A stretch of DNA of 64,000 bases from Marsupella aquatica (lineage: Eukaryota; Marchantiophyta): positions 6,944,001 to 7,008,000 of the forward strand of contig OZ316894.1 of NCBI GenBank assembly GCA_973895155.1, written 5' to 3'. The number at the start of each line of letters is the position of its first letter. Position 1 is the stretch's first letter. The translations under genes were made by a program, and so were the position numbers. Under the pieces are notes generated by a model. The model had not been told where the DNA came from and searched no databases. It was given only the letters and a program-made list of their open reading frames with translations. Of this stretch, positions 24,531 through 36,096 are shown one piece after another.

Positions 24531-24652
24531 CTGCTGGTAATCACACATCAAAATGTGGTTGCATTCATTGATTGAAAGGAAAAAACTAGGATTATCAAGG
24601 TATGCAAGGGTGTCGTACATAGTATATGTCATATTTTGATGTGCAGTTACCA
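24531..24652 (+). mobile_element. Small MITE, copy 1
   Basis: Terminal inverted repeats read GGTAATCACACATCAAAA at the left and GGTAACTGCACATCAAAA in reverse complement at the right. The internal part includes ttcattgattgaaagg and actaggattatc. The same element is found in opposite orientation at 35987-36096, so it is a family and not a chance palindrome. It has no coding capacity. Confidence 0.8.
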
Positions 24653-25566
24653 AGACCCATGGCGGCTGTGGCGTCCGGCGTCCGGGCACGATCGTGCGAC
24701 CCCTCTGAAGGGAGTACATTAAACAAATTCTCAATTTTTTCTCTCCCTTTTTTGGGGGGCCCTCCCTCATGCCCTCCCTTCCTCTCCCTCCCTCCCCTTC
24801 TCTCCTTCTGCCCTCCCCCTTGCTCTGGATCACGCGCGCATGAGCAGCGAAAGGCCCGTAAATCACACTCCCGAAGTGGGCTCCCTCTGCTCTCCGCTTT
24901 CCCCATGCGCTAGTCTGTAGGGGACCCTTGGACCGGGTTATTGAAATGAATTTAGAAAAACCTCAAATTACACGAGAAACAGTGAGGGACTAACAATTAA
25001 AGGGTGTTGAGGATTTAAGCTTGCAGTAGTGACTGTCGAATCAGACTCTATTAACAAGAAAACTCATGCGGGCTGCGAACATTTAGACAAAATGCGACCC
25101 ATTCTCAGTCTCAAAGTATAAAGGGACCATTGATATAAGAAACTACTCAAGACGAATGACAGTGCTGAACTTTCACAAAAAAAGCTCTTAGAGCCTCCGC
25201 TGTTAGGCACTTTCCATAATTTGATGCCTTTGCTACGTGTGCTTCTCACTGGAGACCAACGAGTAATGAGATCTCCTGAAACCATCCTTTTGGGACACCC
25301 ATACTATTGCAGCTTACTCTTTAATCTATTTGCCAACTGTGGACTTCATATAGCACTTAGCTGTTGGGTTGGCACTAATTGCCATGAAAAATATGACGTT
25401 AAATGAATTGTACAATCCACCTAGCAACACTCAGTCCTGATCAGCAAGCTTGGACATATTTACACACTACTGGTGATCTTTACTGAACTTTGTACAATTC
25501 GCTACTGTTTGACTCTGAATTTTGAGCTCTTGTTTTTAGTCAACGGATCAAGACCAATCGTCATAT
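24653..25566. other. Intergenic with pyrimidine-rich tract
   Basis: A strongly strand-biased C/T tract (ccctccc and cttcctct units) lies at about 24760-24830. No gene is recognised on either strand. Confidence 0.5.
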
Positions 25567-27573
25567 TCATGAAGACTTCTTTTTCTTCATTTTCTTCTTG
25601 CCTTTGGCCTTCAAAGTCGTTGGCTGATCAGCAGTCAGCAACTTGGAAACTTTTTTCTTCAATTTCTTATTCGGACCACTGGTGCCACTACCATGCTTTA
25701 ATTTCTTGCTGATGATGTCGTCCTGGTCCTGCCACAAACGTCAAGGTTTTAGTTTCTTATCTGTTTAATTACTATCTACGACCTGTAAACTTTACTACTC
25801 CGGCATGACCAGGAAACTTTATGTGCTGTACTACTGCACTAACCACGAGCCCTCATAATGAGCAGATGGGCTATAAAGAGCACTTACGAATAGCGAACAG
25901 GTAACAGAAGGAAATCAAATGTCGACACCTACAATTTATGGAGAAGAAAAGAATGTTCCACCAACTGCCCGGTACAAAGGTCTGGTCCTCATCACCGGCA
26001 GATAAACAAGCTAACGGATCATTGCCAATTCATATAACCTTGGCCATTGCTGAAGGCTACGAGTACACCTGCTGAAGTGGACTAGAGAACTATTATCGAA
26101 TTCAGTCTTCAGATAGACTAACGGGAAAATATTAAGACAATCCACCTCATCCGTATCAGAGAAGGAATTAACGTGTCGCACTTTTGCAACTGCAACAGAG
26201 CGCCCTTTGGCATTCTCCACCGCACGTTCAACCAAAGCTGGATCCAAGGAGGCAGCCCCATCCTCTGCAAGCTTTCTCTTCAAAAATTTGGCTAGCGCGG
26301 CCGCCTTGTTTGTAGCCAATGCCCCTCCTGGATGTGCCAACCTACAATCCCAACAGAAGTAACAGTCCGTTATTGCTGGCAGCAAAAACACCATATACTT
26401 AGTTCCAGTTACGAGTGTCGAGAACATTACAAAAAGGTGTCACTCCAAACACGGAATAAACTTGCGACTCGAAAATTCCGACGACGAACACCCAGAAAAA
26501 TCTCGTTGCTATTTTCTTCTTCTTTCAATCCGTCTAGGTTCTCTGCGCAAATCTCTAGGTTTCACCTTCTCTTCGACACAGGACGCTATTAGCAGATACC
26601 AGTTCTTCTTCTTCTGGAGTGCTTTCCCTAACTGAGCTTCATAAGATCAATACGCAATAACAACTGTACGCTTGCATACAGACTTCTTCAAAGCCCTTGA
26701 TCTCCAGCTTCACCAACTCTTCCTAGTCTTAATTAGGGTTCCAACTTGCTTGCCCCTCCCAACCACTATCTATCCCTAATTTCCCAATTCATTTCTTCAC
26801 TGTCTACCTGCAATGTATCAGGCTCCACATCTCAGTTTCTTACAAGACTTCATGCTGTCTCAGTTCGTCTCAGGTGTATGTTAAACAATTGTCCGAGTTG
26901 TCATTCAACTGCGAAGAAGCGTGAAATCTGAAGCATTTCCTCTCTCGATAATCACAGGCAGCCTAATAATTCTTTCGCAAATCTCTCACGTATATCGCAA
27001 TGCGGGTTAGAACTAGACCTAAAATTGATTGTGAGTGCATCCGTCTCTGCATATCCGTCGCCGCCTGTAGAATTCATTGCAGACCGAGAGGCGGAAGTTA
27101 AGCGGCCAAGGAATACGACAGACCCTAATGATTAATAAAAGCTTCCAAGTCTTTGCATTTATATTATTTTTGGAACGGAAACATCAAATTTTTATTGCCA
27201 TCTGTGCAATCTGCACGATCAATCTGCCAGATACAACAGTTCTTCGATAAGACCTAACTTAATAAGCTCTATGCTTTATAGCTCCTACAGGGACAACAGT
27301 CCGACCAAGTTCAAAATTTCCAATGGAGATACTCAGGTTCGTTATTTCTGCTCCTCATTCACATCTTTGGCCTGCTGAGAATTTTAGGGTTTAACTCTTG
27401 CATCATCGTTGCCCAACAATCCACTCACTTGAAGAAACTCACCTACAACGGCGCTCTGGAGGTTTAGGTGCCGGTGCAGAGTGAAACCGGCTGGCGCGCA
27501 GGGCCGCCCGCTCTTCATCTGTGAGAGATTCCAGCTCCTGAGCCACAGCGGAAAGACTCACTCGGCTGCTCAT
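25567..27573 (-). CDS. Small lysine-rich protein of unknown function, three exons
   Basis: Minus-strand exons are 27573-27443, 26341-26146 and 25728-25567. Both junctions keep the frame (AG|G = Arg, then phase 0) and all introns have GT/AG ends. The product is 162 residues: an acidic-helical N-terminus with ELESLTDEERAALRASRF, a proline-rich stretch, a central block beginning LAHPGG and running through TNKAAALAKFLKRKL, then a C-terminus made almost wholly of Lys with Ser/Gly (ends KKKMKKKKSS). The N-terminal and central blocks look like a conserved plant family I cannot name. The lysine tail suggests nuclear or nucleolar location or RNA/DNA binding; this is inference. The first intron is long (1,101 nt). 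No lesions are seen. Confidence 0.8.
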
Positions 27574-28230
27574 GTGGGCCGACTCCGATACTTGTCAGGC
27601 AGACGAGGGCATGCGGTTCCGTCTCGAAGCTCAAAGTAAACGCTCGTTCGAAACCTCACCTGCCAGTGCTAGATTAGGAGACCCCACCTCGGATCAAATC
27701 CTCATGGCCAGCCTCCACTCAATTACTCCTCTGTCTACTTCTCTCCTCAGATTCAGGCCCAAAACCCTCGACAAATTCCACCTTCAATTTTTCTAGCCAA
27801 GAAGCAGAGAGCTGATTCCAATCCCTACTGATGGAATCATGGAGCTCGATAAATGCCAAGTTCAGAAGCTGCCCAGCGAGGCATCTTGCTGGAATCCATC
27901 CAGGTACCAACCCTGACCTGATTCATTTGTGATCCTGTGATCTACTTCTCATCTCCTTCCTTCAAACAAATTTGGGCACTTCAGAGTTTCAAGACCCAAG
28001 AGGAGAATTGAGTTCCGGCACAGTGAGTTCCGTTGTATCTCCCCACCAGCAAGACGAAGTGCAGCACCACACCCTGGAGTGTGTCCAGTAGATTCTACAA
28101 CGGCAAGATAGAGTGGAGCCTTTTGACATCGAGAGTCTTCAATCTATTCTGTCTACTTTCTACATATTGTGAATTTTTCTACAGCCTCTACATGAAATTA
28201 AACATTGAATTTATCTGCAGCCAACTACAG
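27574..28230. other. Intergenic upstream of the lysine-rich protein gene
   Basis: This presumably holds the promoter of the minus-strand gene at 25567-27573. No TATA box or other gene was found. Confidence 0.4.
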
Positions 28231-28231
28231 A

Positions 28232-28600
28232 CATTAAACATTATTATACCCTTTCTAGCCAAAAACAAAAGGTCCAAAGCAGTTAATCCTGGTCCTTTAT
28301 CGAAAACTAATCTTTTTGGCACCATCAGATCACCTACAGTCACCCTCTCCTATCTCAAATGTGTACCCAAGCTGCCTAACATTCTACATCAAGATTAAAC
28401 ACTATTATACCCTATATAGGCTAAAAAGGAGTCCATAGCAATAGCTAATCCTGGTCCTTCATCAAAAACTAATTATTTTGGCACCATCAGATCACCTCTA
28501 CACTCTCCTATCTCAAATGTCTACCCAAGCTGCCCGACATTCTACATCAAATCAAACACTGTTGTACCCTATTTAGCCCAAAAAAAAAGCATTCATATTG
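28232..28600. repeat. Tandem repeat of about 160 bp, two and a part copies
   Basis: Units start at about 28232, 28395 and 28551 with a/tcaaacactattataccc-like sequence and contain ttggcaccatcagatcacct and ccaagctgcc. A detached partial copy lies at about 28935-29015. Copies differ at roughly one base in eight or more. Confidence 0.75.
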
Positions 28601-29329
28601 TTAAGTAAAACAACTATTATTCATAAGACCCCCCAAATACACAAGAAGTTGATACGTGGTTCACCTCACTCTAGGCTACATCTCTAGGAATACACAAAAG
28701 AGTTTTATTGAACTCTATGTCTGTCAACCATACCAAGTCTTTACCCACTAAGTTTGTCTTATCTTCCAAATTTTGTAACAATAAGCCTAAGTTCCATTCA
28801 TTAATTAAATACTACTAGACAGTGTAAGTAATAGTTACACATCTACCTAAGGTCTTGACTATGGCTAGACTAACTGTAATAACATAGTAACTCTAGACCT
28901 AAGAATAAATGCCTAATAGATAGCTTAATCATAGCATTCATCAAAAACTTATTTTTTTGGCACCATCAAGTTACCTAGACACTCTTCTATCTCAAATGTG
29001 TACCCAAGCTGCCAATTAAAATTAAGTCAAACTTAGCACAAAAATGGTTCCTCCTACCGTGACACCATGCATGTTGGACTCCACAATGAGGTGACTGCTA
29101 TCGCCCGTCTTGCATCCCCATGCTCTAACCCTTACCTCCGATAATGATACCTTAACAACAACATTAGTGACCAAAGTGATAAATTTTTTGTGGCATTGAA
29201 CATCAAAGTAGGTACACCGTAATCTCTTCAGTGTTAATTAATTTATTGTTTACTAAAGTATTTTTTTGCACATTCAATGGCAATTTTTTTTAATGATATG
29301 AACTAAGCATTGAATCCTAAATGCTCGGG
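28601..29329. other. AT-rich intergenic DNA
   Basis: No gene or clear element apart from the detached partial repeat near 28935-29015. Confidence 0.4.
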
Positions 29330-29600
29330 GGCCTCAATCCAAGGGGTGTCCCATATCACGCTCGAAGTTTTGGGGGAATAAACACCCTAAAATTTAAGTC
29401 AATAAAGTTTTTTTATGAATTTTTCTACCCCTAACTTAATAGAATATTCCAAGAATATTTCCGTATTTGATTTTAAAAAACCCTATGATTCTTATAATTC
29501 TCAAAATTGGATTAAAATAACCCTAATGTTATTCAACAAAAATTCAAAAGTATTTCACTAAACCCAATAAAAAAACCCTATACTTATTTGCGCGTGATGG
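29330..29600 (-). repeat. Dispersed repeat, related to 55741-55995
   Basis: Read on the minus strand, this block has runs with attagggtta, ggaatattc and a final cccccgag. The same words occur in the same order on the plus strand at about 55790-55995 (cattagggtctttttaatcc, aatattccaagaatattcc, ttttaggggg, acccccgag). It is an AT-rich non-coding element present twice in inverted orientation; no terminal repeats were defined. Confidence 0.55.
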
Positions 29601-30069
29601 GTCGGAAGAAAATAAGCGAGTACCCCGGGCCTAAATGCAACAAGTAACGGCTTTTGTGAAACAACCTCTTTATGCAACAAAATGTTTATGCAACAATTTC
29701 TTTTACATAATAACATTTTTACTCCACAACATCTTTTTCACAAAGACATTTTTCTCTTGTTTTGCATCATTCTTTTACACAGAGCAATGGCACTTGTGTC
29801 TCCAATGGCTTATTTATATGGTCACTAGCTTAATACCTGTGGGTTGTGCAAAGATGTCTTGCGTGAAAGATGTCATTGCGTAAAATATGACTTACTCGAC
29901 TTAATCCCTAATCTTGCGAACACCAGAGGTGAAGGTCAGTTCAGGCTACTGGTAAACTACACGTCAAATACCAACAACATCATGTGTCAAGTGGCAGGTG
30001 TCCACACATTGGACAGATTTTCCTATCTTACTTATAACTAAAGCCCAAAGGGGAAACTAGAGTTAAGGT

Positions 30070-30990
30070 ACGTACCTAGGCTTCTAGTGTGAAGCCTCTA
30101 GACCGTGACTCTAGGGCCCCATCAAAGTATATGTGCATGTAAAGAAGATGTGCATAATTATAATTATCTGATGGTATATTATGCATGATAAGAATAATTA
30201 ATTTGTTATCATTTCATTGATATATAAAGAGTGGGAATAAGGATTGATGTCAATTTTTTGCTTCCCGACCATCTTACAATAAAATGTTAGGATTTACTCT
30301 TAGGTCTAGAGTTACAACTGTACCGCAGTTAGGGCTAACCGTAGTCGCAGACTAGGTTAGGCTAGTCATGTTGCATACACTATACCCAAGCGATGTTTGC
30401 TTGGATAGTAGGAACTCAGGCTCATTGTTACGGAACCAGTTGAGAGATAAGGAGAGCTTGTGTTGTGGATGTTTGGTATGGCCGGTCGACCTAGAATGCA
30501 ATAAAGCTCTTGTGTGTTCCCGTGGATGTAGCCTCATGTGTGAACTGCGTATCTCTCAGCGTCGACTCTTGAGCGTTGGATAGTTCATGGGTTTGCCGTT
30601 GCAATTTTCATCTATGCTCAACATAAAAAACACCAACAGAAGTCTACTTTTGAGAGCCTAGGTCTAGAGTGAAGTCTCTCGACCATAACTCCATGGTCAT
30701 CATGTGCATTGGAAAACTCATGACTACGATGTATTTCAACTAGTACATGCAAGGTTTTTGTGACAATTTCTAAGAAATACATTCAAAAAATGGGCATTAT
30801 GGCCCCACCACAACATATGTGCATAGAAATTAAGAAGAATGTGTATTCAAAGAGGGATGTGCCTAGAAAGGAGAATGGTATATTAATATATGACTATTAA
30901 AATGATATGTTGTTTATCATTTCATTAACTTTCCAAGAATATGAATAGAGAATATATTTTGGTAACAATTTTATTGTCCTCTCCCCTATA
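30070..30990. repeat. Diverged direct duplication flanking the solo LTR
   Basis: A block beginning near 30080 (gtgaagcctctagaccgtgactc, then atatgtgcat, then ttatcatttcatt) recurs in the same order from about 30670 (gtgaagtctctcgaccataactc, atatgtgcat, ttatcatttcatt). The solo LTR at 30285-30623 sits between the two copies. Confidence 0.55.
30285..30623 (+). mobile_element. Solo LTR of a Ty1/copia element
   Basis: 339 bp, starting TGTTAGGATTTAC and ending ATGCTCAACA, flanked on both sides by the 5-bp target duplication TAAAA (30280-30284 and 30624-30628). Its right two thirds are close to the LTRs of the element at 56580, while its first 25 bases are closer to the LTR at 48199. It is what remains after LTR-LTR recombination removed the internal region. 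Confidence 0.92.
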
Positions 30991-31011
30991 ATTCACGTTC
31001 AAAGAACGGGT

Positions 31012-31139
31012 AGTCGGGGCTAGTTGCTTTGGCGGTTGCTTCAAAGTGAGAACTTACTGGTTGAGTGACACTGACAGTCGGGGCTAGTTGCTTTGGCGGT
31101 TGCTTCAAAGTGAGAACTTACTGGTTGAGTGACACTGAC
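31012..31139. repeat. Perfect 64-bp tandem duplication
   Basis: Copies at 31012-31075 and 31076-31139 appear identical. A second, imperfect duplication of about 55 bp (attcagctaaggtaacgatcaa) lies at about 31711-31810. Confidence 0.85.
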
Positions 31140-32439
31140 AGTTGATTGATTCACTCTGTCCCTCAGAAACCAGAAGTAACTCATGATGAAAAGTTTATTA
31201 CTAATCTCTTCCCCTTAGGAAATCTCCATATCACATTGTTGATCAAGAGTTGTGTCGGACCAGGCAAAGAATCTCTGTATGACATTCATCAATCCAAAAC
31301 TTGTAAACACTTTTTCCATTCGATGAAGTCAGTACACAAAGATTAGGTTGTAAGGAACAATTCAACGCGTCGTCAGCATATGGCACTTGAATGCTTTGAT
31401 AGCAAGGTTATCTTACATTCATTCCAGGTCGATCCAGAAAATATTTTTCAATATAGCTCAGATTTTGAATGTGGCTCAGTCATGCAGTATTCAACCATCT
31501 TACGAAAAGTCACCAGTTTAGAAATGAAATTGCTAATGAATGTCATCGTCATGCATACAATTAGTACATGCCCATTATTTTGAAATTCAACAGTCTACAC
31601 AATAGTAGATAAATAATCTAAGGTCCCGGGTTTCAGCTCTACTATAGGGACTCTACTTCACTCTTGTTACTTCCAACTATGGGTGCCCATGCCCTCCCCC
31701 TTTAAATTGAGGAGCTAGTACATGATTCAGCTAAGGTAACGATCAAGAAATGTTACCCTAATTTGAGGAGTACATAATTCAGCTAAGGTAACGATCAATA
31801 AATTTTATCACGAGTCATTGAACGTGCTTATGAGTCTATGAATGTCTGAACAATATTTCAATCACGCACTGCCCAATTAATCTAATCAACCACTATCTGG
31901 ACATAATGAATAACATATCCTGATGGACTCTCAATAACGGCGCCTTCCCTCACATTCCGCCGCCACGCCCAACCAACCTTGCTTGCACAGGTCGAACTGT
32001 CTAAATCTGAACTTCAGGTAATTAAATACGACTGCTCGATTGGAAAGGATGGCGCTGTTTGAAGACCATCGTCCTACTTGACTGCCTTGCTACGGTACAA
32101 AGAGTGGGCTATCGATGCTGAAATCGCAATCCGGTGCACGGCAAACACTACATTGAAGCCGAATGATGATTCGGCGCTCGTCGACACCAATGCAACTAGA
32201 TTGCACCTCACTTGTATCGTGGACTTCCATCCATCGTCGGAAGGCACTGCTCCTCTGCAGACAGAACTCACTACCCGCGGACGCCTCCATTCATGGCACA
32301 GAGAGCCAACTTCCTGTAGGTTTATTGGGCAGTCCATGGTTGAAAAGAAGCTAACGGGGTCCTGTGAAAGTACGAATTCGAAACCACTTGTACAGTGAGA
32401 GATTAGTAAGGGGAACTTCTATATTAAACATGTATCAAT
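31140..32439. other. Intergenic, no gene recognised
   Basis: Small overlapping frames at 32074-32398 show no domain; they lie just beyond the 3' end of the minus-strand P450 and are probably chance. Confidence 0.5.
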
Positions 32440-34300
32440 TCAATCGTAAATCTCGGTAGAAAGCCTGGGGGACACGATCAGTTGGAGAGGTTCTGTTTTG
32501 ATCATGGTGAGGCCAAACGTCTCGCTCATGTCTAACTCTTCCGGATTTTGCCAGGACGGTAAGCTGAAGTCGAAGCTGTGGAAGAGGCGACCTAGGGTCA
32601 ACTGAACAACAGTCATTGCCAAAGAGATTCCGGGGCACATGCGCCGCCCGGACCCGAAGGGAAGAAACCTGAAGTCCTGACCCTTGATTGGCGCCTTGCT
32701 TCCGATGAACCGCTCCGGATTAAATTCTAGAGGATTCTCCCACTCAGCCGGGTCTCTCCCAATCGCCCACACGTTCACGTAGACGCGAGTTTTAGCCGGA
32801 ATTTTGTAGCTTAACAATTGGCACGGTTCAATTGACTCGTGGGGGATGAGCAGGGGTGCAGGCGGGTGGAGACGGAGTGTCTCCTTCACTACAGCCTCTA
32901 GGTAAGGAAGATGAGCAAGATCAACTTCTTCGATTCTCCGAGCTATCCCCACGTAGCTATCGATCTCAGCATGAATCTTGGCCATAACTGTAGGTCTTCT
33001 CACCAGTTCCGCCAGTGCCCACTCCAATGTGCTCGACGAAGTATCTATTCCCGCTGACAGAATGTCCTGTTCGGACAAAGCACGAGCAAATGTAAGCTAA
33101 TTGAATCTCGAACACCAACTGACTTGCTGAATGCATTATGACAAGAAAGCTACCAACCAATAACAATTTCAAACTATTTAGACAACAGTTGCACTTTCGA
33201 AACTACTTAAATCATGACCTTCAATATCCAGGGCAATGGATAGTTTGGGAAATAGAATAGAGCGAGGGAAGTACGAACCACAACTGAATGTGACAAAAGT
33301 CTGCAGCAAATCGACATGGACGACTCACCATCATTGTGGACGTAACAGTTTGCATGCTTAGCTTGCAATTCTTTTCGTTAGGAACGGAGAGCAAGACGTC
33401 GAGAAGATCCTTCCGAGCATTGCTATCAGATAAACCTAGTTTCCGCTTGTTCTCTACCTGCTTGAGAACGAAATCGTCAAACGCATTCACGACATTTTTA
33501 AGGCGCCGCTCATAGCCCTGTAAGTCCAACCACCTGAGTCGAGGGAAGTAATCTCCCAGGTTGTTAACCACACCACTCAAGCAAAACACTTCCTTCACAA
33601 CGCCCATGAAATCCCACAGCTCCTCTTCATCTTCAGGATGCTCGGAAGCCCAATGAATCATCTTCTTCCCCATCGACATCAGTGAGATGATGTTGAGCAT
33701 CAAATAACCGAGCTTAATGCTAATGACAATCGGTTTCCCAGCTTCAGACTCTTTCCGAATATTCTTTACGAGTGAAGATACCTCCACATCCCTCATATTT
33801 GCAAACGACTCTACCCTTTTCGAAGAAAACAGCTCCAACATGCACAGCTTCCGCATATGCCGCCAATGTGGACCGTACGGTGCACCAACAAGATCCTGAA
33901 AGCCGTGGGTGAGAATCTCTATAGCTGCCCCGTGACTGGGGCGGGAAGCGAAAGTCTTGTCATGAGTCTTCAGAACGAGTTTGGCCATGCTCGCCGAGCT
34001 AACAACGATAGCGTGGGTACTGGCAAGGCGAAGGTGGACGAGTGGGCCATACTTGAGAGAAAGTGCGTGCAAGTCAATGTGCGGATTAGCCTTAAGGAGG
34101 TGAAGGTGTCCTAGAATAGGCAATGCTGGAGGCGCTGGTGGCCAGCTGCAGCTTGACTTGAAGATCACATTGTGCTTAAGGCATATGAACGAGTAGAGCT
34201 CGTATAAGAGAAGACCTGCAGCTGAACATGCCGTGAGTACAGCTGCGATCAAGAGAAGGTGGCTCTGGGTGAATAGCCAAGCGCTGGAGCTTGGGTCCAT
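32440..34300 (-). CDS. Cytochrome P450, A-type (CYP71-clan-like), two exons
   Basis: Minus-strand exons are 34300-33329 (324 codons) and 33066-32440 (208 codons and stop), with one phase-0 intron of 262 nt just before the I-helix, the usual position in A-type plant P450s. The 532-residue protein has a hydrophobic N-terminal anchor (about residues 14-38), a proline hinge (PPAPPALP), the C-helix region WRHMRK, AGIDTS at 329-334, ExxR (E386, R389), PERF 441-444, and the haem loop FGSGRRMCPG with Cys468. It is an ER monooxygenase of unknown substrate. It is clearly related to the P450 at 2086 but distant from it, so the two are not a recent tandem pair. No lesions are seen. Confidence 0.93.
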
Positions 34301-35986
34301 GACTTCTCGAGCTGGGTTCTCACCTCAGGTCAGTGTGATATCACCGATAGTGCTCCCTCGCATGAGATCGCCCGTGTGTGCAGCTGTTACGCTTGGTTTC
34401 TGATCACCTCCAGAGTGATATCGTCTAGCTCTGAAGAATTGCGAACTTGCAGGCCTCTTCGTAAGGTGCCTCTCCCTGGCCTATTTCACAAAGCCGAGGT
34501 AGTTCAATTCATCGTAGATAGCTAGAAAGACTTCTTAACCAAGCGGAGGTAGTTCAATTCATCGTAGATACCTAGAAACACTGCTTGCAACCACAGGACT
34601 GTCTGTGACTAGCGAGCTACAAACATAACCCCGTTTTGTGTTAGACTTCCAACACGAGAGTTTTGCTCCCTCCGATCTAGGTTTCCAAGCTGCAGCCTCC
34701 CATCCAGTGTCCTAGCTGCCCGCTCAGATCCAGGTGTCCTGTCGTCCCAATGCAGATCAATTCAGAAGTCAGACAGTAGACTTATTTCCCTTCACATCAG
34801 GTAGCATTACCTGACCGTTGCGTTTTACAGTCAAGAGCTCCCTACATATCCACACGAGAGACGACTCCACGCTAACGAGGAGTTGCTGAGCTTCATCAGA
34901 GAGAACAGGTGTTCATGCAGATCAGTAAGCTAGAGACGAATTGTACAGAAATGTCAGTTTTTCATGACCTTCGAAGAAACAAGTGGGAGTTGAAATGCGC
35001 AGCATTACCGGGTATATCCAGTTCAGGCTCTCAAGTGAGTATATAGTCTGGAGGAAAGGGATTGAAGACTGATAGCTAGCTACCTCGGACCAAGTGAGTC
35101 TGGAGAACTGCGAAGACTGATAACTCGCTAGCACATGAAACCGAGTAAAGTTGGCAATCTTACAGCTGAATTTACACACACATTAATGATACCGATTGTA
35201 ATAACTATAACAGCAGCTAGGAAGTGGGGCGAGCTGGAAGAATGTAATCCATGCATGTCGCATGATACATGGCGTGTGGTTATGATTATGAACGGCGATG
35301 GAAGATCATCCTGTTCAGTCCGGGCTTGGCAGAATGACCGTCAACAGGAGTTGACCTGTTTGACATGCAATGCAGCACAGCATAGCTAATAATTAGCCCG
35401 TCTACTGTGACATTGGAACCCAGTAAGCTCGGCTGGATTGTTGAGTTTAAACTGCGCATTGATCTCACTGATACTAACCTACTGGCTGCATATATAACGG
35501 ACTCAGTCGCAGCTGGCATTGCCTGGTTACGTAGTTTGTGCCGGTCATATTATTTGCTTTGTGGCGTGCACACCAAGCCAGGTACGCCTTCGCGTTTTTA
35601 TTATCCTCTCCTGCTGCTGGTGCAAAATGTACACCAGCTCTGAAGTATGGATGGCCTTGGGTAGTTGGGTGGCATCATCCACGGGCCTTCGGAATTGAAC
35701 TCCCCAACTAACGTAAACCAAATGAATACTTTCGCTCATTCGCTGGCATCTGTCAGGGGCGAAGAACGCACGCACCACGATTGCAATCACATCTCCAACC
35801 AACGCAAACACCCTATCCTCGCCCGGTCATTCCCTCCACTCATGCGGAAATTTGTCTCGTGCCTTCCAAGCCCCGGCCCTGGGAACGTAATCTACTTTTA
35901 CGGATCTCAAGGGTGTAGGAAGAACGTGAAGTTAGTCTTGAACGGCTGAACCCCAAGAGACACAAAGCAGACCCTAGAATTCCTCG
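34301..35986. repeat. Intergenic with 50-bp tandem duplication
   Basis: This is the upstream region of the minus-strand P450. At 34493-34590 a unit containing aggtagttcaattcatcgta is repeated at a distance of exactly 50 bp (34501 and 34551). No gene is recognised. Confidence 0.5.
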
Positions 35987-36096
35987 TGCACATCAAAATA
36001 TGACATATACTATGTGCACCCTGCATACCGTGATAATCCTAGTTTTTTTCTTTTAATCAATGAACGCAGTCACATTTTGATGTGTGATTACCAGCA
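35987..36096 (-). mobile_element. Small MITE, copy 2
   Basis: The reverse complement of this stretch matches the MITE at 24531-24652 almost base for base, including both ends (cacatcaaaatatg / cattttgatgtg) and the flanking tgctggtaatc. The two copies are about 11.4 kb apart and inverted relative to each other. Confidence 0.8.

Noticed and set aside
2086-34300. The two P450 genes as part of a biosynthetic gene cluster
   Set aside because: They are about 28 kb apart, on opposite strands, only distantly similar, and the genes between them have no shared pathway.
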